Positions 6,732-14,481 are shown, counted from the first letter of the stretch. The stretch is 17,545 bases of DNA from an uncultured Bacilli bacterium (GCA_947624125.1 CANQIY010000016.1:1-17545), one strand, 5' to 3'. The notes: generated by a model from the letters alone, not told the origin. Program-made: numbers and translations.

Positions 6732-8459
6732 TTACATAACACTTGGAACTTTAATAGCTAGTATATCTAATAAAATCATATTTATCTTATAAGCAATACT
6801 AGTTAAATAAAGCCATGAAGAACGAATGTCTTCTTGTTTTTCTTTTAAAATAATATTCTCGGTATAAAAACGATTAAAACTAGTAGCTATACGATATAAA
6901 TATTCCGTTATTTCATTTAAAGATTTTTCATTAAAAGCTTTTTCTAAAACAATATCTAAATCATTTAAAGTCATAATAAGGTCTCTATCATATTCATTAA
7001 CAATAACTTTTAAGTTATCATAAGAAAAGTTATTTTCTTTTGCTTTTTGTAAAAGAGATTTCATTCTAATTGTTGAATATAAGATAAAAGGACCAGTTTT
7101 ACCTTCTAAAGAACAAAATTTTTCTAAATCAAAACAATAATCAGTTTCTTTTACTGGTAACATATCAGCATATTTAATCGTAGCTAAAGCAATTTGTTCA
7201 GCAATTTCTTCTCTATTTTCCCTTATATTTGCATTTAATCTTTTTAGACATTCTTGATGAACTAAATCGAGTAAATCATTTAAACGCATAACACCACCAT
7301 CACGAGTTTTAAATGGTTTACCATCTTTACCATTCATAGTGCCAAACCCAACAAAAACTAATTTTGTTTGCCCATCAATAATATGTGTTTTTTTAGCGGC
7401 CCGAAAAACTTGGGTAAAATATAGGCTTTGTCTTTTATCTGTCATATACCATATTTCATTGGGATGATATGTTCTAACTCTATCAAATATAGTAGCAAGT
7501 TCTGTTGTACTATATAAAATACCACCATCACTTTTAATAAGAAGAAGGGGTGGAATTTCTAATTTATCATTATCTTCTGATACATCGATAACTTTAGCAC
7601 CTTCACTATCAGTAACTACCTTTTGTTTATCTAAATATTCTAATAGACTTGGTACTACTTCCCCTGCATCCATTTCTCCTTTATATAAATCAAAAGAAGT
7701 ATTAAGTCTATCATAAATGAGTCTGATATCTTTTTTAGAAATTTGCATTATTTGTTGCCAAAGCGCAAATATGCCCGGTTCTTTATCTTGTAGACGTTTA
7801 GTCATAAATTTTGCTTCTTTTAAATATTCCTCATCTTCTTTAGCTTTTAAGGAAGCATAAGGATATATTTCTTCTAACATTTTATTATCGATATTTAGAT
7901 TGGGATATTCTTTATGTTCTAAGCCATCAAAAAATGGTAAGTCCGGATATCTTTTTGATAATTCTAATATAACTAAACCTAAAGGACGACCCCAGTCCCC
8001 TAAATGCGTATCAGAAATCGTTTGATAACCTAAAAATTGACATAATCTTTTTAAAGCTTCCCCAATATTGGCACTCCGTAAATGACCAACATGAAGACTC
8101 TTTGCCACATTAGCGCCCCCATAGTCAAGAAAAATCAATTGATTTTTTTCTGGATATGTATAATCATTTTCGTTAAAAAAAGCAATTAAGGCTTCATTAC
8201 TAATTTTCATATTAATAAATCCCGGTCCCGCTACACTAACACTTGCAAAAAAACTATCTTTTTCTAAAGACTTAACCACTTTCTTAGCTATATCAATCGG
8301 ATTTTCATGATAATTTTTGGCTAAAGACATAACATTATTATATTGATAATCACCAAACTCAGGTTTAGAGGCCATAATAAAAATATTTTTATCTTCATAA
8401 CCATTATCTACCAAAGCTTTAGCAATTTTATCACTAATTATTTTATAAAATTTTTTCAC
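6732..8459 (-). CDS. argS: Arginyl-tRNA synthetase
   Basis: Class I aminoacyl-tRNA synthetase charging tRNA-Arg. The 575-residue protein has the N-terminal Add1 domain (about 1-100, with FGDYQYN). The nucleotide-binding HIGH motif appears as HVGH at 123-126 within GGANVAKSLHVGHLRSANIGEAL. The region replacing the KMSKS loop reads KPFKTRDGG (381-389), typical of ArgS enzymes that lack a canonical KMSKS. A C-terminal DALR anticodon-binding domain starts near GKTGPFILYSTIRMKSL. Length is normal. The start is GTG at 8459, with AGAGGA 7-8 nt upstream. The gene stands alone, divergent from the sortase gene and convergent with femX. Confidence 0.97.
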   Translation of the reverse strand: MKKFYKIISDKIAKALVDNGYEDKNIFIMASKPEFGDYQYNNVMSLAKNYHENPIDIAKKVVKSLEKDSFFASVSVAGPGFINMKISNEALIAFFNENDYTYPEKNQLIFLDYGGANVAKSLHVGHLRSANIGEALKRLCQFLGYQTISDTHLGDWGRPLGLVILELSKRYPDLPFFDGLEHKEYPNLNIDNKMLEEIYPYASLKAKEDEEYLKEAKFMTKRLQDKEPGIFALWQQIMQISKKDIRLIYDRLNTSFDLYKGEMDAGEVVPSLLEYLDKQKVVTDSEGAKVIDVSEDNDKLEIPPLLLIKSDGGILYSTTELATIFDRVRTYHPNEIWYMTDKRQSLYFTQVFRAAKKTHIIDGQTKLVFVGFGTMNGKDGKPFKTRDGGVMRLNDLLDLVHQECLKRLNANIRENREEIAEQIALATIKYADMLPVKETDYCFDLEKFCSLEGKTGPFILYSTIRMKSLLQKAKENNFSYDNLKVIVNEYDRDLIMTLNDLDIVLEKAFNEKSLNEITEYLYRIATSFNRFYTENIILKEKQEDIRSSWLYLTSIAYKINMILLDILAIKVPSVM

Positions 8460-8483
8460 CTTAATTCCTCTTTCTTTCTCTAT

Positions 8484-8512
8484 ATTTTACCAAATTATTA
8501 ATATTATTACAA
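8484..8512 (-). promoter_or_regulatory. argS promoter
   Basis: On the minus strand, TTGTAA (8512..8507) is followed by 17 nt and TAAAAT (8489..8484). The spacer carries TG one base before the -10 (8492..8491), making an extended -10. The predicted start near 8477 leaves a leader of about 18 nt containing the AGAGGA ribosome binding site. Confidence 0.5.
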
Positions 8513-8541
8513 ATAAGATAGGTAATTTTGCAAAAATATTG

Positions 8542-8547
8542 TATAAT
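8542..8547 (+). promoter_or_regulatory. -10 element of the sortase gene
   Basis: TATAAT lies 20 nt before the chosen ATG. No good -35 is visible at standard spacing. The predicted start near 8554 coincides with the GGTGAT ribosome binding site, again implying a very short leader. Confidence 0.45.
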
Positions 8548-8553
8548 ATAGTT

Positions 8554-8559
8554 GGTGAT
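8554..8559 (+). promoter_or_regulatory. Shine-Dalgarno deciding the sortase start
   Basis: GGTGAT complements the extreme 3' end of 16S rRNA and stands 7 nt before ATG at 8567. The longer frame starts at TTG 8552, upstream of and overlapping this site, and probably of the transcript start as well, so it is rejected. Confidence 0.6.
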
Positions 8560-8566
8560 TTATGTT

Positions 8567-10396
8567 ATGGGGAAAAAGAAAAAGAAAAAATCTTTAACTA
8601 ATAATACTCAGAATACGCAAGATGCCAAAGAAAAAAAAGAGGTAATTAATAAAGATAATAATATTAATAACAAGAATAATAATTTAACAAAGACGAAGAA
8701 AAAAGAAAATGTTACTGAAGTCGTTAAAAATACTAGTGTTAAAGAAAATCTTAATAAGACAACAAAAGTAAGTAATACTAATAAAGAAAATAAAACTAAA
8801 GTTTCTAAAGTAGAAGTTCCAAAGATTAATGATAATACATCTATCGTAAAAGCATCTACACCAAAAAAGAAGAAAAAGAAAAAAGCACCAGTAAAAGAAA
8901 CTGTTACCGAAGTTGCCAAGAACAATAGCGTTAAAGAAAATATTAAGGAAAAAGAAACAACTTTAAATAATACTAATAAAAATGTTAATAACAATACTTC
9001 TAATAACACTTCGGAGTCAAAACAAAAAGAGGCAAGTGAAAGTAATGTAACAGATATTAACGAGCCTGCCAAAAAGAAGAAGAAAAAGAAAAAGAATGCT
9101 GAAGTAGTTCAAAGTGTTTCGGAAACTAAAGATATTAATCCAAATCAAAGAGCTTTAGATGAGATTAATTTAGTCGATTTAGAATTAGAAAGAATTATTA
9201 TTAATAATGATTTAACAGGAAAAGTCGGAATCAATGATATTATTAATTCGGAAGAATATAATTTATTAAGAAACCGAGATGATAATATTAAAGATGAGGA
9301 TAATGAGTTAGAGCAAAAGAAAATAAATGAAACAACGGAAGTAGAATTAGACCCTCTTAAAGTAGAAGATATTGTGGATGAAGAATTGCAACAACAAGAA
9401 GAAGAGATGAAACCAATAAATGATTCTCTCACTGATGCCACTATATTAACTGAGACTGATAAAATATTACTAGAAGAAGCTTTAGAAAAAGAAAAAATTA
9501 AAGAAGAAATAGTAACTAGAGAAGATAAAAATAAAGAATTATATGAAAAAAATGAAATAATTAAAAAAGAAAAGAAATCAAAGAAGAAAAAAACAACAAA
9601 AATTATTGCTTTAATTTTTATAATTATTGCTATTCCTATTCTTGCTTATTCAGCTTATCAAATGGTAATTTATTCTATTGACTCACCTAAAACTAAAGCT
9701 ACCACTGAAAAAATTCGGGATGAAGTTATCATCAATGACAATGTTGATTCCGAAAATTCAGTCATTCCAGAAACAACGGAACCACCAAATACTCCTTATT
9801 GGAATTTTATTAAAATGAATTTAATGGATGTTGATTTTAGCAAATTAAAAGAAACTAATAGTGATACTGTTGGTTGGATAAAGGTTGAAGGAACCAATGT
9901 TAATTATCCAATTGTTCGGGGTGAAGATAATGACTTCTATTTAACGCATTCTTTTGATAAGAGTAAAAATGGAGCCGGTTGGGTCTTTATGGATTATCGT
10001 AATGATAAAGATAATTATGGTCGAAATACAATTATCTATGGCCATAATAGAGCTGATAAAACAATGTTTGGTACATTAAAATTATTATTATATGCCGGAT
10101 GGTATAGTAATGAATCGAACAGAATAATTAAAATGTCTTCTGATACATATAATACTCTATGGCAAATATTTAGTGTTTATACTATAGAAACAACAAATGA
10201 TTATATTCAAACTAATTTTAAAAATGATGATGAATTTAAAGCTTTTGAAGATTTAATTTTAAGTCGAAGTTATGCTGATTTTAATACTACTGTTACACCT
10301 CAAGATAAAATATTAACGTTATCTACTTGTCATGGTAATACGAAAAAATTAGTTGTTCATGCTAAATTAATTAAATATGAACCTAAATTAAATTAA
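8567..10396 (+). CDS. Class B sortase with long charged N-terminal cytoplasmic tail
   Basis: Membrane transpeptidase expected to cleave a sorting signal on a surface protein and link it to the wall. The 609-residue protein is about two and a half times a typical class B sortase. Residues 1-195 are Lys/Asn-rich, with Lys runs at 3-8, 100-106 and 169-176. Residues about 200-330 are acidic and probably helical. A basic KKEKKSKKKK stop precedes one membrane helix at about 345-371, so the tail should face the cytoplasm. The catalytic domain (about 410-609) has DTVGWIKVEGTNVNYPIV, catalytic His493 in YGHN and Cys588 in TLSTC. The usual following arginine (R-hydrophobic-V-V) is replaced by Lys594 in KKLVVHAKL. 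Assigning class B rests on the GWI, YGHN and LSTC motif spacing. No sorting substrate is visible in the window. The gene is monocistronic, with its own promoter and terminator. Confidence 0.88.
   Translation: MGKKKKKKSLTNNTQNTQDAKEKKEVINKDNNINNKNNNLTKTKKKENVTEVVKNTSVKENLNKTTKVSNTNKENKTKVSKVEVPKINDNTSIVKASTPKKKKKKKAPVKETVTEVAKNNSVKENIKEKETTLNNTNKNVNNNTSNNTSESKQKEASESNVTDINEPAKKKKKKKKNAEVVQSVSETKDINPNQRALDEINLVDLELERIIINNDLTGKVGINDIINSEEYNLLRNRDDNIKDEDNELEQKKINETTEVELDPLKVEDIVDEELQQQEEEMKPINDSLTDATILTETDKILLEEALEKEKIKEEIVTREDKNKELYEKNEIIKKEKKSKKKKTTKIIALIFIIIAIPILAYSAYQMVIYSIDSPKTKATTEKIRDEVIINDNVDSENSVIPETTEPPNTPYWNFIKMNLMDVDFSKLKETNSDTVGWIKVEGTNVNYPIVRGEDNDFYLTHSFDKSKNGAGWVFMDYRNDKDNYGRNTIIYGHNRADKTMFGTLKLLLYAGWYSNESNRIIKMSSDTYNTLWQIFSVYTIETTNDYIQTNFKNDDEFKAFEDLILSRSYADFNTTVTPQDKILTLSTCHGNTKKLVVHAKLIKYEPKLN
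8705..8944 (+). repeat. Imperfect protein repeat in the sortase tail
   Basis: Residues 47-62 (ENVTEVVKNTSVKENL, 8705-8752) recur as residues 111-126 (ETVTEVAKNNSVKENI, 8897-8944), 11 of 16 identical. The codons differ at many third positions, so the copies are old rather than a recent duplication. Poly-lysine blocks fall between the copies (100-106) and after the second (169-176), suggesting a tail built from repeated modules. Confidence 0.6.
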
Positions 10397-10406
10397 TAGA
10401 AATTGG

Positions 10407-10437
10407 AGATTCCTTTTTAAAGGAATCTTTTGTTTTT
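10407..10437 (+). terminator. Intrinsic terminator of the sortase gene
   Basis: A 10-bp inverted repeat, AGATTCCTTT (10407-10416) with AAAGGAATCT (10419-10428), is followed by TTTTGTTTTT. It lies 10 bp after the sortase stop. Confidence 0.85.
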
Positions 10438-10457
10438 ATTATCTTTAATAAAGTAAA

Positions 10458-10486
10458 TTGCAATAAAATATGATTTATTTTATAAT
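10458..10486 (+). promoter_or_regulatory. Promoter of the murJ-lemA unit
   Basis: TTGCAA (10458-10463) is followed by exactly 17 nt and TATAAT (10481-10486). The predicted start near 10493 is at the AAAGGAGG ribosome binding site (10490-10497), so the leader is only about 11 nt. Confidence 0.6.
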
Positions 10487-10503
10487 ATAAAAGGAGGTTT
10501 CCT

Positions 10504-12108
10504 ATGAAGAAAAGTGGATTTATGGAGGGAGCAATTATTGCAACCTTAGCAATATTTTTTACAAAGTTTATTGGTATTATTTATGTTATACCTTTTAGAG
10601 CCATTGTTGGTGTTCAGGGGGGAGCTTTATATGGTTATGCTTATAATATATATAATTTATTTTTAATTATTTCTAGTGCAGGTATTCCTCTTGCGATAAG
10701 TAAATTAACAGGGGAATATATAGCTCTTAAAAAAGATAAAGAAAAAGAATATATGTTTACAGTTGCTTCCAAAATAACTTTCCTTTTTTCTTTAATTTCC
10801 TTTTTAGCTTGTTTCCTCTTTGCTCCATTTATTGCTAAACTTATTATTGGTAATGCTACTGGTGGTAATACCCCCGAAGATATAACGTTTGTTATTAGAT
10901 GTGTTTCTTTTGCCATTTTAGTTGCCCCCCTTTTAGCGGTTGGAAGAGGTTATTTACAGGGACATGGTTATATAAGACCGGCCTCATTTTGCCAAGTCAT
11001 TGAACAAATTGTAAGAGTAATTGTTATTATTGCCGGAAGTTTTACTTGCATCAATGTTTTACATCTAAGTTTAAGAACCGGTGTTGGTGTAGCTGTTTTC
11101 GGGGCTTGTGCCGGAGCTATTATTGCTTATTTATATCTAACTCATAAATTATTTATTGTAAGAAAAGAAAAGAAACAAACGGGGAATGATTTAAATAAGA
11201 GTGAAAAAAAATTAATTATCAAAAAAATTATTATTTATTCAATTCCTTTTATAATTACTAATGTTGCTAATTCTTTATATAACTCAACTGATATGATTTT
11301 ACTTGTAAGAGGATTACAATATTTAAAATTTGATATAAAAGATATTGAAAATATCAGTAGTGTTTTTACAACCTATGGTCATAAATTAAATACTATTGTA
11401 ACAAGTATAGCGACAGGACTTGCAGTTAGTTTAGTACCTAATTTAGCTAAAAGCTATGCCCAAAAAAATTATAAAGATATCAATATTAAATTTAATAAAA
11501 CTTTACAAATATTTTTCTATGTTGCCTTACCTCTTGCTTTATTTATGAGTTTATTTAGTAGAGAAATATGGACCATTTTTTATGGCTTTGATAAATATGG
11601 CCCTCTGATTTTTAAATTCTCTATTATGACTGCAGCGATGGATGCTTTATATATCATGATTTGTAATGGCTTACAGGGACTTAATAAAACAAAATTAATA
11701 TATCTATGTGTTATTTTAGGTTTAGGTCTTAATTTATTATTAGATATTCCTTTAATGTTATTATTTAATAAATTTAATTTACCTCCTTATGATGGAGCCA
11801 TTTTAGCTACGATTATAGGTTATGGCGTATCTTTATTAATCCCTCTTATAACTTTAAAGAAAGAATTTTCCCTTAATTATCAAAGTACTACAAAAAAATT
11901 ACCTAAATTATTTGGTGTTTATATTATAATGATACTTTTATCTTTCCTATATCGTGGTATAATAAGTAGTATAGATAATAGAGTAATATTAATCTTCCTC
12001 GTTGGTTTTATTGGTCTTATTTTAGCAGTACTTTATTATATATTAAATAAAAAAGAAATCGAAGAAATACTTGGTAAAAGTATTAAAGAAATAATAAAAA
12101 GGAAGTAG
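10504..12108 (+). CDS. murJ: MurJ/SpoVB-family lipid II flippase-like transporter
   Basis: A 534-residue polytopic membrane protein of the MOP superfamily (SpoVB/YtgP type), with roughly 14 membrane helices. In Bacilli, YtgP-type proteins act as MurJ, flipping lipid II outward for wall synthesis, while SpoVB acts in spore cortex assembly. Visible family features are the N-terminal GFMEGAIIATLAIFFTKFIG segment, a GYLQGHGYIRPASFCQVIEQIVR segment in the first half, NVANSLYNSTDMILL at the start of the second half, and SIATGLAVSLVPNLAK. The start is certain, with AAAGGAGG 6 nt before ATG. The gene has its own promoter and is followed 6 bp later by the LemA-like gene. With femX and the sortase nearby, a vegetative wall role fits better than a sporulation role, but sequence alone does not separate MurJ from related polysaccharide exporters. 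Confidence 0.85.
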   Translation: MKKSGFMEGAIIATLAIFFTKFIGIIYVIPFRAIVGVQGGALYGYAYNIYNLFLIISSAGIPLAISKLTGEYIALKKDKEKEYMFTVASKITFLFSLISFLACFLFAPFIAKLIIGNATGGNTPEDITFVIRCVSFAILVAPLLAVGRGYLQGHGYIRPASFCQVIEQIVRVIVIIAGSFTCINVLHLSLRTGVGVAVFGACAGAIIAYLYLTHKLFIVRKEKKQTGNDLNKSEKKLIIKKIIIYSIPFIITNVANSLYNSTDMILLVRGLQYLKFDIKDIENISSVFTTYGHKLNTIVTSIATGLAVSLVPNLAKSYAQKNYKDINIKFNKTLQIFFYVALPLALFMSLFSREIWTIFYGFDKYGPLIFKFSIMTAAMDALYIMICNGLQGLNKTKLIYLCVILGLGLNLLLDIPLMLLFNKFNLPPYDGAILATIIGYGVSLLIPLITLKKEFSLNYQSTTKKLPKLFGVYIIMILLSFLYRGIISSIDNRVILIFLVGFIGLILAVLYYILNKKEIEEILGKSIKEIIKRK

Positions 12109-12114
12109 AATTTT

Positions 12115-12651
12115 ATGAATAAATATTTAATTTTAATTATCATTATTGTTATTATAGCTTTAGCTCTTCTTATTTATATGACAGGATTAGCTAAATTTAA
12201 AGAATTAAAAGAAAAAATGGAGAAAGCCGAAAGTATTATCGATAGTAATTTAACTAAAAAATTAGAAATCATTATTTCTCTTAACACCTCAATTAAAAAA
12301 GTAACAGGTAAAAAAGATTATTTAAAAGATTTCGTAGCTATTAAAGACCAAATTGTTACTAATATTGAAAAAGATTTAAAATTAGATGAAGCTGAAAAAT
12401 TAATTAATGACTTAAAAACTGATTATAATGAACTTAATACCAATGAAGAATTTTTAAAAGAAATAACTTCTTTAAGAGAAGTTGATGAATTACTTGTTTC
12501 AGCGAAAAATTTATTTAATCAAAGTGCCATTGAAAACAATAAATTAATGAAAAATTTCCCTTACAATATTATTTCTAAAATTGGTAATTTTCGCAAAAGA
12601 AGTTATTATAATAATGGTACAAATAATAAAACCGATGATAGCGACTTTTAA
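12115..12651 (+). CDS. LemA-like membrane-anchored helical protein
   Basis: The 178-residue protein has one N-terminal membrane helix (about 4-22) followed by a long helical, coiled-coil-prone domain. The pattern KAESIIDSNLTKKLEIIISLN resembles the LemA A-x-x-x-ID-x-x-L-x-x-R/K-x-x-x-I segment. The C-terminal VSAKNLFNQSAIENNKLMKNFPYNIISKIGNF matches the LemA YN...YN...FP.N pattern, though the usual tyrosines are replaced by Phe-Asn and Glu-Asn-Asn. The match is weak in the middle, so the call is tentative. LemA proteins are widespread, with no settled function. The gene lies 6 bp after murJ with GGAAG overlapping the murJ stop, so the two are co-transcribed. Its last 4 bp overlap the end of ung on the other strand. 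Confidence 0.6.
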   Translation: MNKYLILIIIIVIIALALLIYMTGLAKFKELKEKMEKAESIIDSNLTKKLEIIISLNTSIKKVTGKKDYLKDFVAIKDQIVTNIEKDLKLDEAEKLINDLKTDYNELNTNEEFLKEITSLREVDELLVSAKNLFNQSAIENNKLMKNFPYNIISKIGNFRKRSYYNNGTNNKTDDSDF

Positions 12652-12680
12652 AGTTGCCAATCTATCGGTTTTATATTATT
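12628..12680. terminator. Bidirectional terminator spanning the lemA and ung stop codons
   Basis: An outer stem of 9 bp (12628-12636 with 12664-12672) encloses an inner stem (12641-12648 with 12650-12657, one G-T pair) through a short internal loop. T-rich tails follow in both directions. The hairpin encodes the ends of both proteins and includes both stop codons, so it likely ends both the murJ-lemA and the dnaB-ung transcripts. Confidence 0.7.
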
Positions 12681-13307
12681 TTTAATTAAAAATTCATTAG
12701 TTTTGGAAAATGGTTTAGAGCCAAAGAAGCCATTGTTGGCAGAAAAAGGCGATGGATGCGAAGAAGTTATTACTAAATGTTTTGGATTAGTAATATATTT
12801 CTTTTTTTCTTTAGCAAAATTACCCCATAAAATAAAAACAACCGGTGTATCTTTTTCATTAATTGCTTTAATAATATAATCAGTTAATAATTCCCAACCT
12901 AAACCCCGATGAGATGCCGGATGGTCTTTATCAACAGTTAAAACAGCATTAAGCAATAAAACACCTTCCTTTGCCCATTTGGTTAAATCACCATCTTTAT
13001 GAGGTGGTATTTTTAAATCATCATATAATTCTTTATATATGTTTTGGAGAGAAGGAGGAATTTTAATTTCTTTTTGAACACTAAAAGAAAGACCATGAGC
13101 TTCTCCTTCACCATGATAAGGGTCTTGTCCCACAATAACTACTTTAACATCTTTATAACTAGTCAATTTTAAAGCATTGAAAACATAATTTTTAGGTGGA
13201 TAAACAATTCCTTTTTGATATTTTTCATTTACAATACTTAAAAACTTTTTAAAACCCTGACTATTTTCAATTATTTCTAATATTTTATCCCAATCATTTC
13301 CTATCAT
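12648..13307 (-). CDS. ung: Uracil-DNA glycosylase (family 1)
   Basis: Removes uracil from DNA to start base excision repair. The 219-residue protein has the family-1 active site GQDPYHG (60-66, with catalytic Asp62), the uracil-binding region GLSFSV, VLLLNAVLTV, and the C-terminal HPSPFSA (184-190, catalytic His184). Length is normal (about 220-230). ATG at 13307 has AGGGAAG 5 nt upstream. It is the last gene of the minus-strand operon, 17 bp after the uncharacterised gene, and its 3' end overlaps lemA by 4 bp. Confidence 0.97.
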   Translation of the reverse strand: MIGNDWDKILEIIENSQGFKKFLSIVNEKYQKGIVYPPKNYVFNALKLTSYKDVKVVIVGQDPYHGEGEAHGLSFSVQKEIKIPPSLQNIYKELYDDLKIPPHKDGDLTKWAKEGVLLLNAVLTVDKDHPASHRGLGWELLTDYIIKAINEKDTPVVFILWGNFAKEKKKYITNPKHLVITSSHPSPFSANNGFFGSKPFSKTNEFLIKNNIKPIDWQL

Positions 13308-13324
13308 TTTTACTTCCCTATTTT

Positions 13325-14029
13325 CTATTCAAATTCATCTGGTGCCGTATTCTTTTCAATAAATGTTATCATATTTTTCTTATAAGTTCTTGCCAATATT
13401 GGAAATTCTTTATATAATTCTTCATCTTTGATTTGGTCTGTTAATAAGTTTTTTAAACTTAATAATCGTTGTAAAAAGGTATATCTTAAATCATTTAAGT
13501 CAGTATAATTTTCCGTAACATATAATTCATGATATTCTTGATAAGCATAATTAATTTCTTTCCGAAAATAATCTTTTCTTGCCTCATCTTTGATTGTAGC
13601 TACTTTTTTAAGTAAAAATTGAATTAATTTTAATAAAAATTCTTCTGTTATTTCATTATTATCTTTATAATATTTATTTAATAATTCTGTTACTAATAAT
13701 AAAGACTCTTTTGACATACAATCCATTAACAAAAGATTCATTCTTTGTAACTCTACTTTTAATGGTGAAATTGATTTAACAAAAACAGTCTTGGTGTAAT
13801 ATGCATCTTGATTAGGAAAAGTATACTTTTCCTTATTTTGAATATTAAGAAAAGCTATTTCTCTTTCTTTTTTATTTTTATTCATAATTATAACTGGTAT
13901 AGCTATAATAATGTGAAAACTATCATTTTGAAATTGATAATTACCATTCTTTAAATTTGTTCTTTTATTATCTAATTTACCAACAAAAACAGCATATAAA
14001 TCATCTATTTTATAATTTTTTTTAAACAT
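13325..14029 (-). CDS. Uncharacterised 234-residue protein
   Basis: I do not recognise a family. The protein is soluble, with no signal peptide or clear membrane helix. The first ~90 residues alternate short hydrophobic stretches (LYAVFVGKL, FHIIIAIPVIIM, EIAFLNI) that suggest beta strands. The rest is charged and helical (ESLLLVTELLNKYY, EEFLLKLIQFLLKKVATIKDEARKDYFRKE, LRYTFLQRLLSLKNLL). There are no obvious catalytic Cys/His/Asp clusters. ATG at 14029 has a strong AAGGGGGA ribosome binding site. It starts 14 bp after rlmH and ends 17 bp before ung on the same strand, so it is co-transcribed with them. A structural or adaptor role is as likely as an enzymatic one. Confidence 0.8.
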   Translation of the reverse strand: MFKKNYKIDDLYAVFVGKLDNKRTNLKNGNYQFQNDSFHIIIAIPVIIMNKNKKEREIAFLNIQNKEKYTFPNQDAYYTKTVFVKSISPLKVELQRMNLLLMDCMSKESLLLVTELLNKYYKDNNEITEEFLLKLIQFLLKKVATIKDEARKDYFRKEINYAYQEYHELYVTENYTDLNDLRYTFLQRLLSLKNLLTDQIKDEELYKEFPILARTYKKNMITFIEKNTAPDEFE

Positions 14030-14043
14030 AAAAATCCCCCTTA

Positions 14044-14481
14044 CTACTTATGGTAACTTTCGTTATTATTGATTTTAAATGTGCGATATAATTGTTCAAG
14101 AAGAATGCTGCGAAATAATCCGTGGGGAAATGTTAATGATGAAAAACTTATTTTTTCTTGACACTTATTCAAAACGTTTAAAGAAAGCCCATTACTACCT
14201 CCAATAATAAAGGTAATATTACTTTTTAATGTTAATAGACTTTCTATATGTTTAGCAAAAGAAACGCTATCATAAGTATTACCCGTAATAGATAGGGCTA
14301 TATAATAATCTTTATCATTCATAACTTTTAAAATATTATTTTCTTCTTCTTTTAATATTTCACTATCTTTTACTTCAATAAGTTCAATTTTCGAATATTT
14401 CATAATTCTTTTCTTATAATCATCAATTAACTCTTTTAAGTAATTTTCTTTTATTTTTCCCACACAAATTATTTTTATCAT
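14044..14481 (-). CDS. rlmH: 23S rRNA (pseudouridine1915-N3)-methyltransferase RlmH
   Basis: SPOUT-class methyltransferase that methylates pseudouridine 1915 in helix 69 of 23S rRNA, using SAM, on assembled 70S ribosomes. At 145 residues it is a little shorter than the usual ~159. The signatures are clear: IKIICVGKIKENYLKE at the start, the SAM-binding knot segment FIIGGSNGLS, then FPHGLFRSILLEQLYRTFKI and the conserved C-terminal YHK. Its ATG overlaps the walJ stop (ATGA), with no strong Shine-Dalgarno of its own, so translation is probably coupled to walJ. The walJ-rlmH proximity is common in Bacilli. Confidence 0.95.
   Translation of the reverse strand: MIKIICVGKIKENYLKELIDDYKKRIMKYSKIELIEVKDSEILKEEENNILKVMNDKDYYIALSITGNTYDSVSFAKHIESLLTLKSNITFIIGGSNGLSLNVLNKCQEKISFSSLTFPHGLFRSILLEQLYRTFKINNNESYHK

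Noticed and set aside
8630..8637. A8 run in the sortase gene as a phase-variable frameshift site
   Set aside because: A-runs of this length are expected in such AT-rich, lysine-coding sequence, and the frame is intact. Transcriptional slippage cannot be excluded, but nothing supports it.
8567..9200. Lys/Asn-rich sortase tail as a non-coding or frameshifted region
   Set aside because: It is one open frame with a good start, contains a conserved protein repeat and joins the membrane helix and sortase domain without a break.
8608..9441. Open frames on the minus strand opposite the sortase tail
   Set aside because: They are rich in Leu/Phe/Ser because they are antisense to AAA/GAA/AAT-rich coding sequence. 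They have no ribosome binding sites or family signal, and the plus-strand frame is continuous to a clear sortase domain.
10641..10916. Minus-strand frame inside murJ
   Set aside because: Shadow of a strong membrane-protein gene, with no start context.
10617..10930. G6 (10617-10622) and C6 (10925-10930) runs inside murJ as possible frameshift switches
   Set aside because: Six bases is too short to be a convincing slippage switch, and both are explained by Gly and Ala-Pro codons in a conserved frame.
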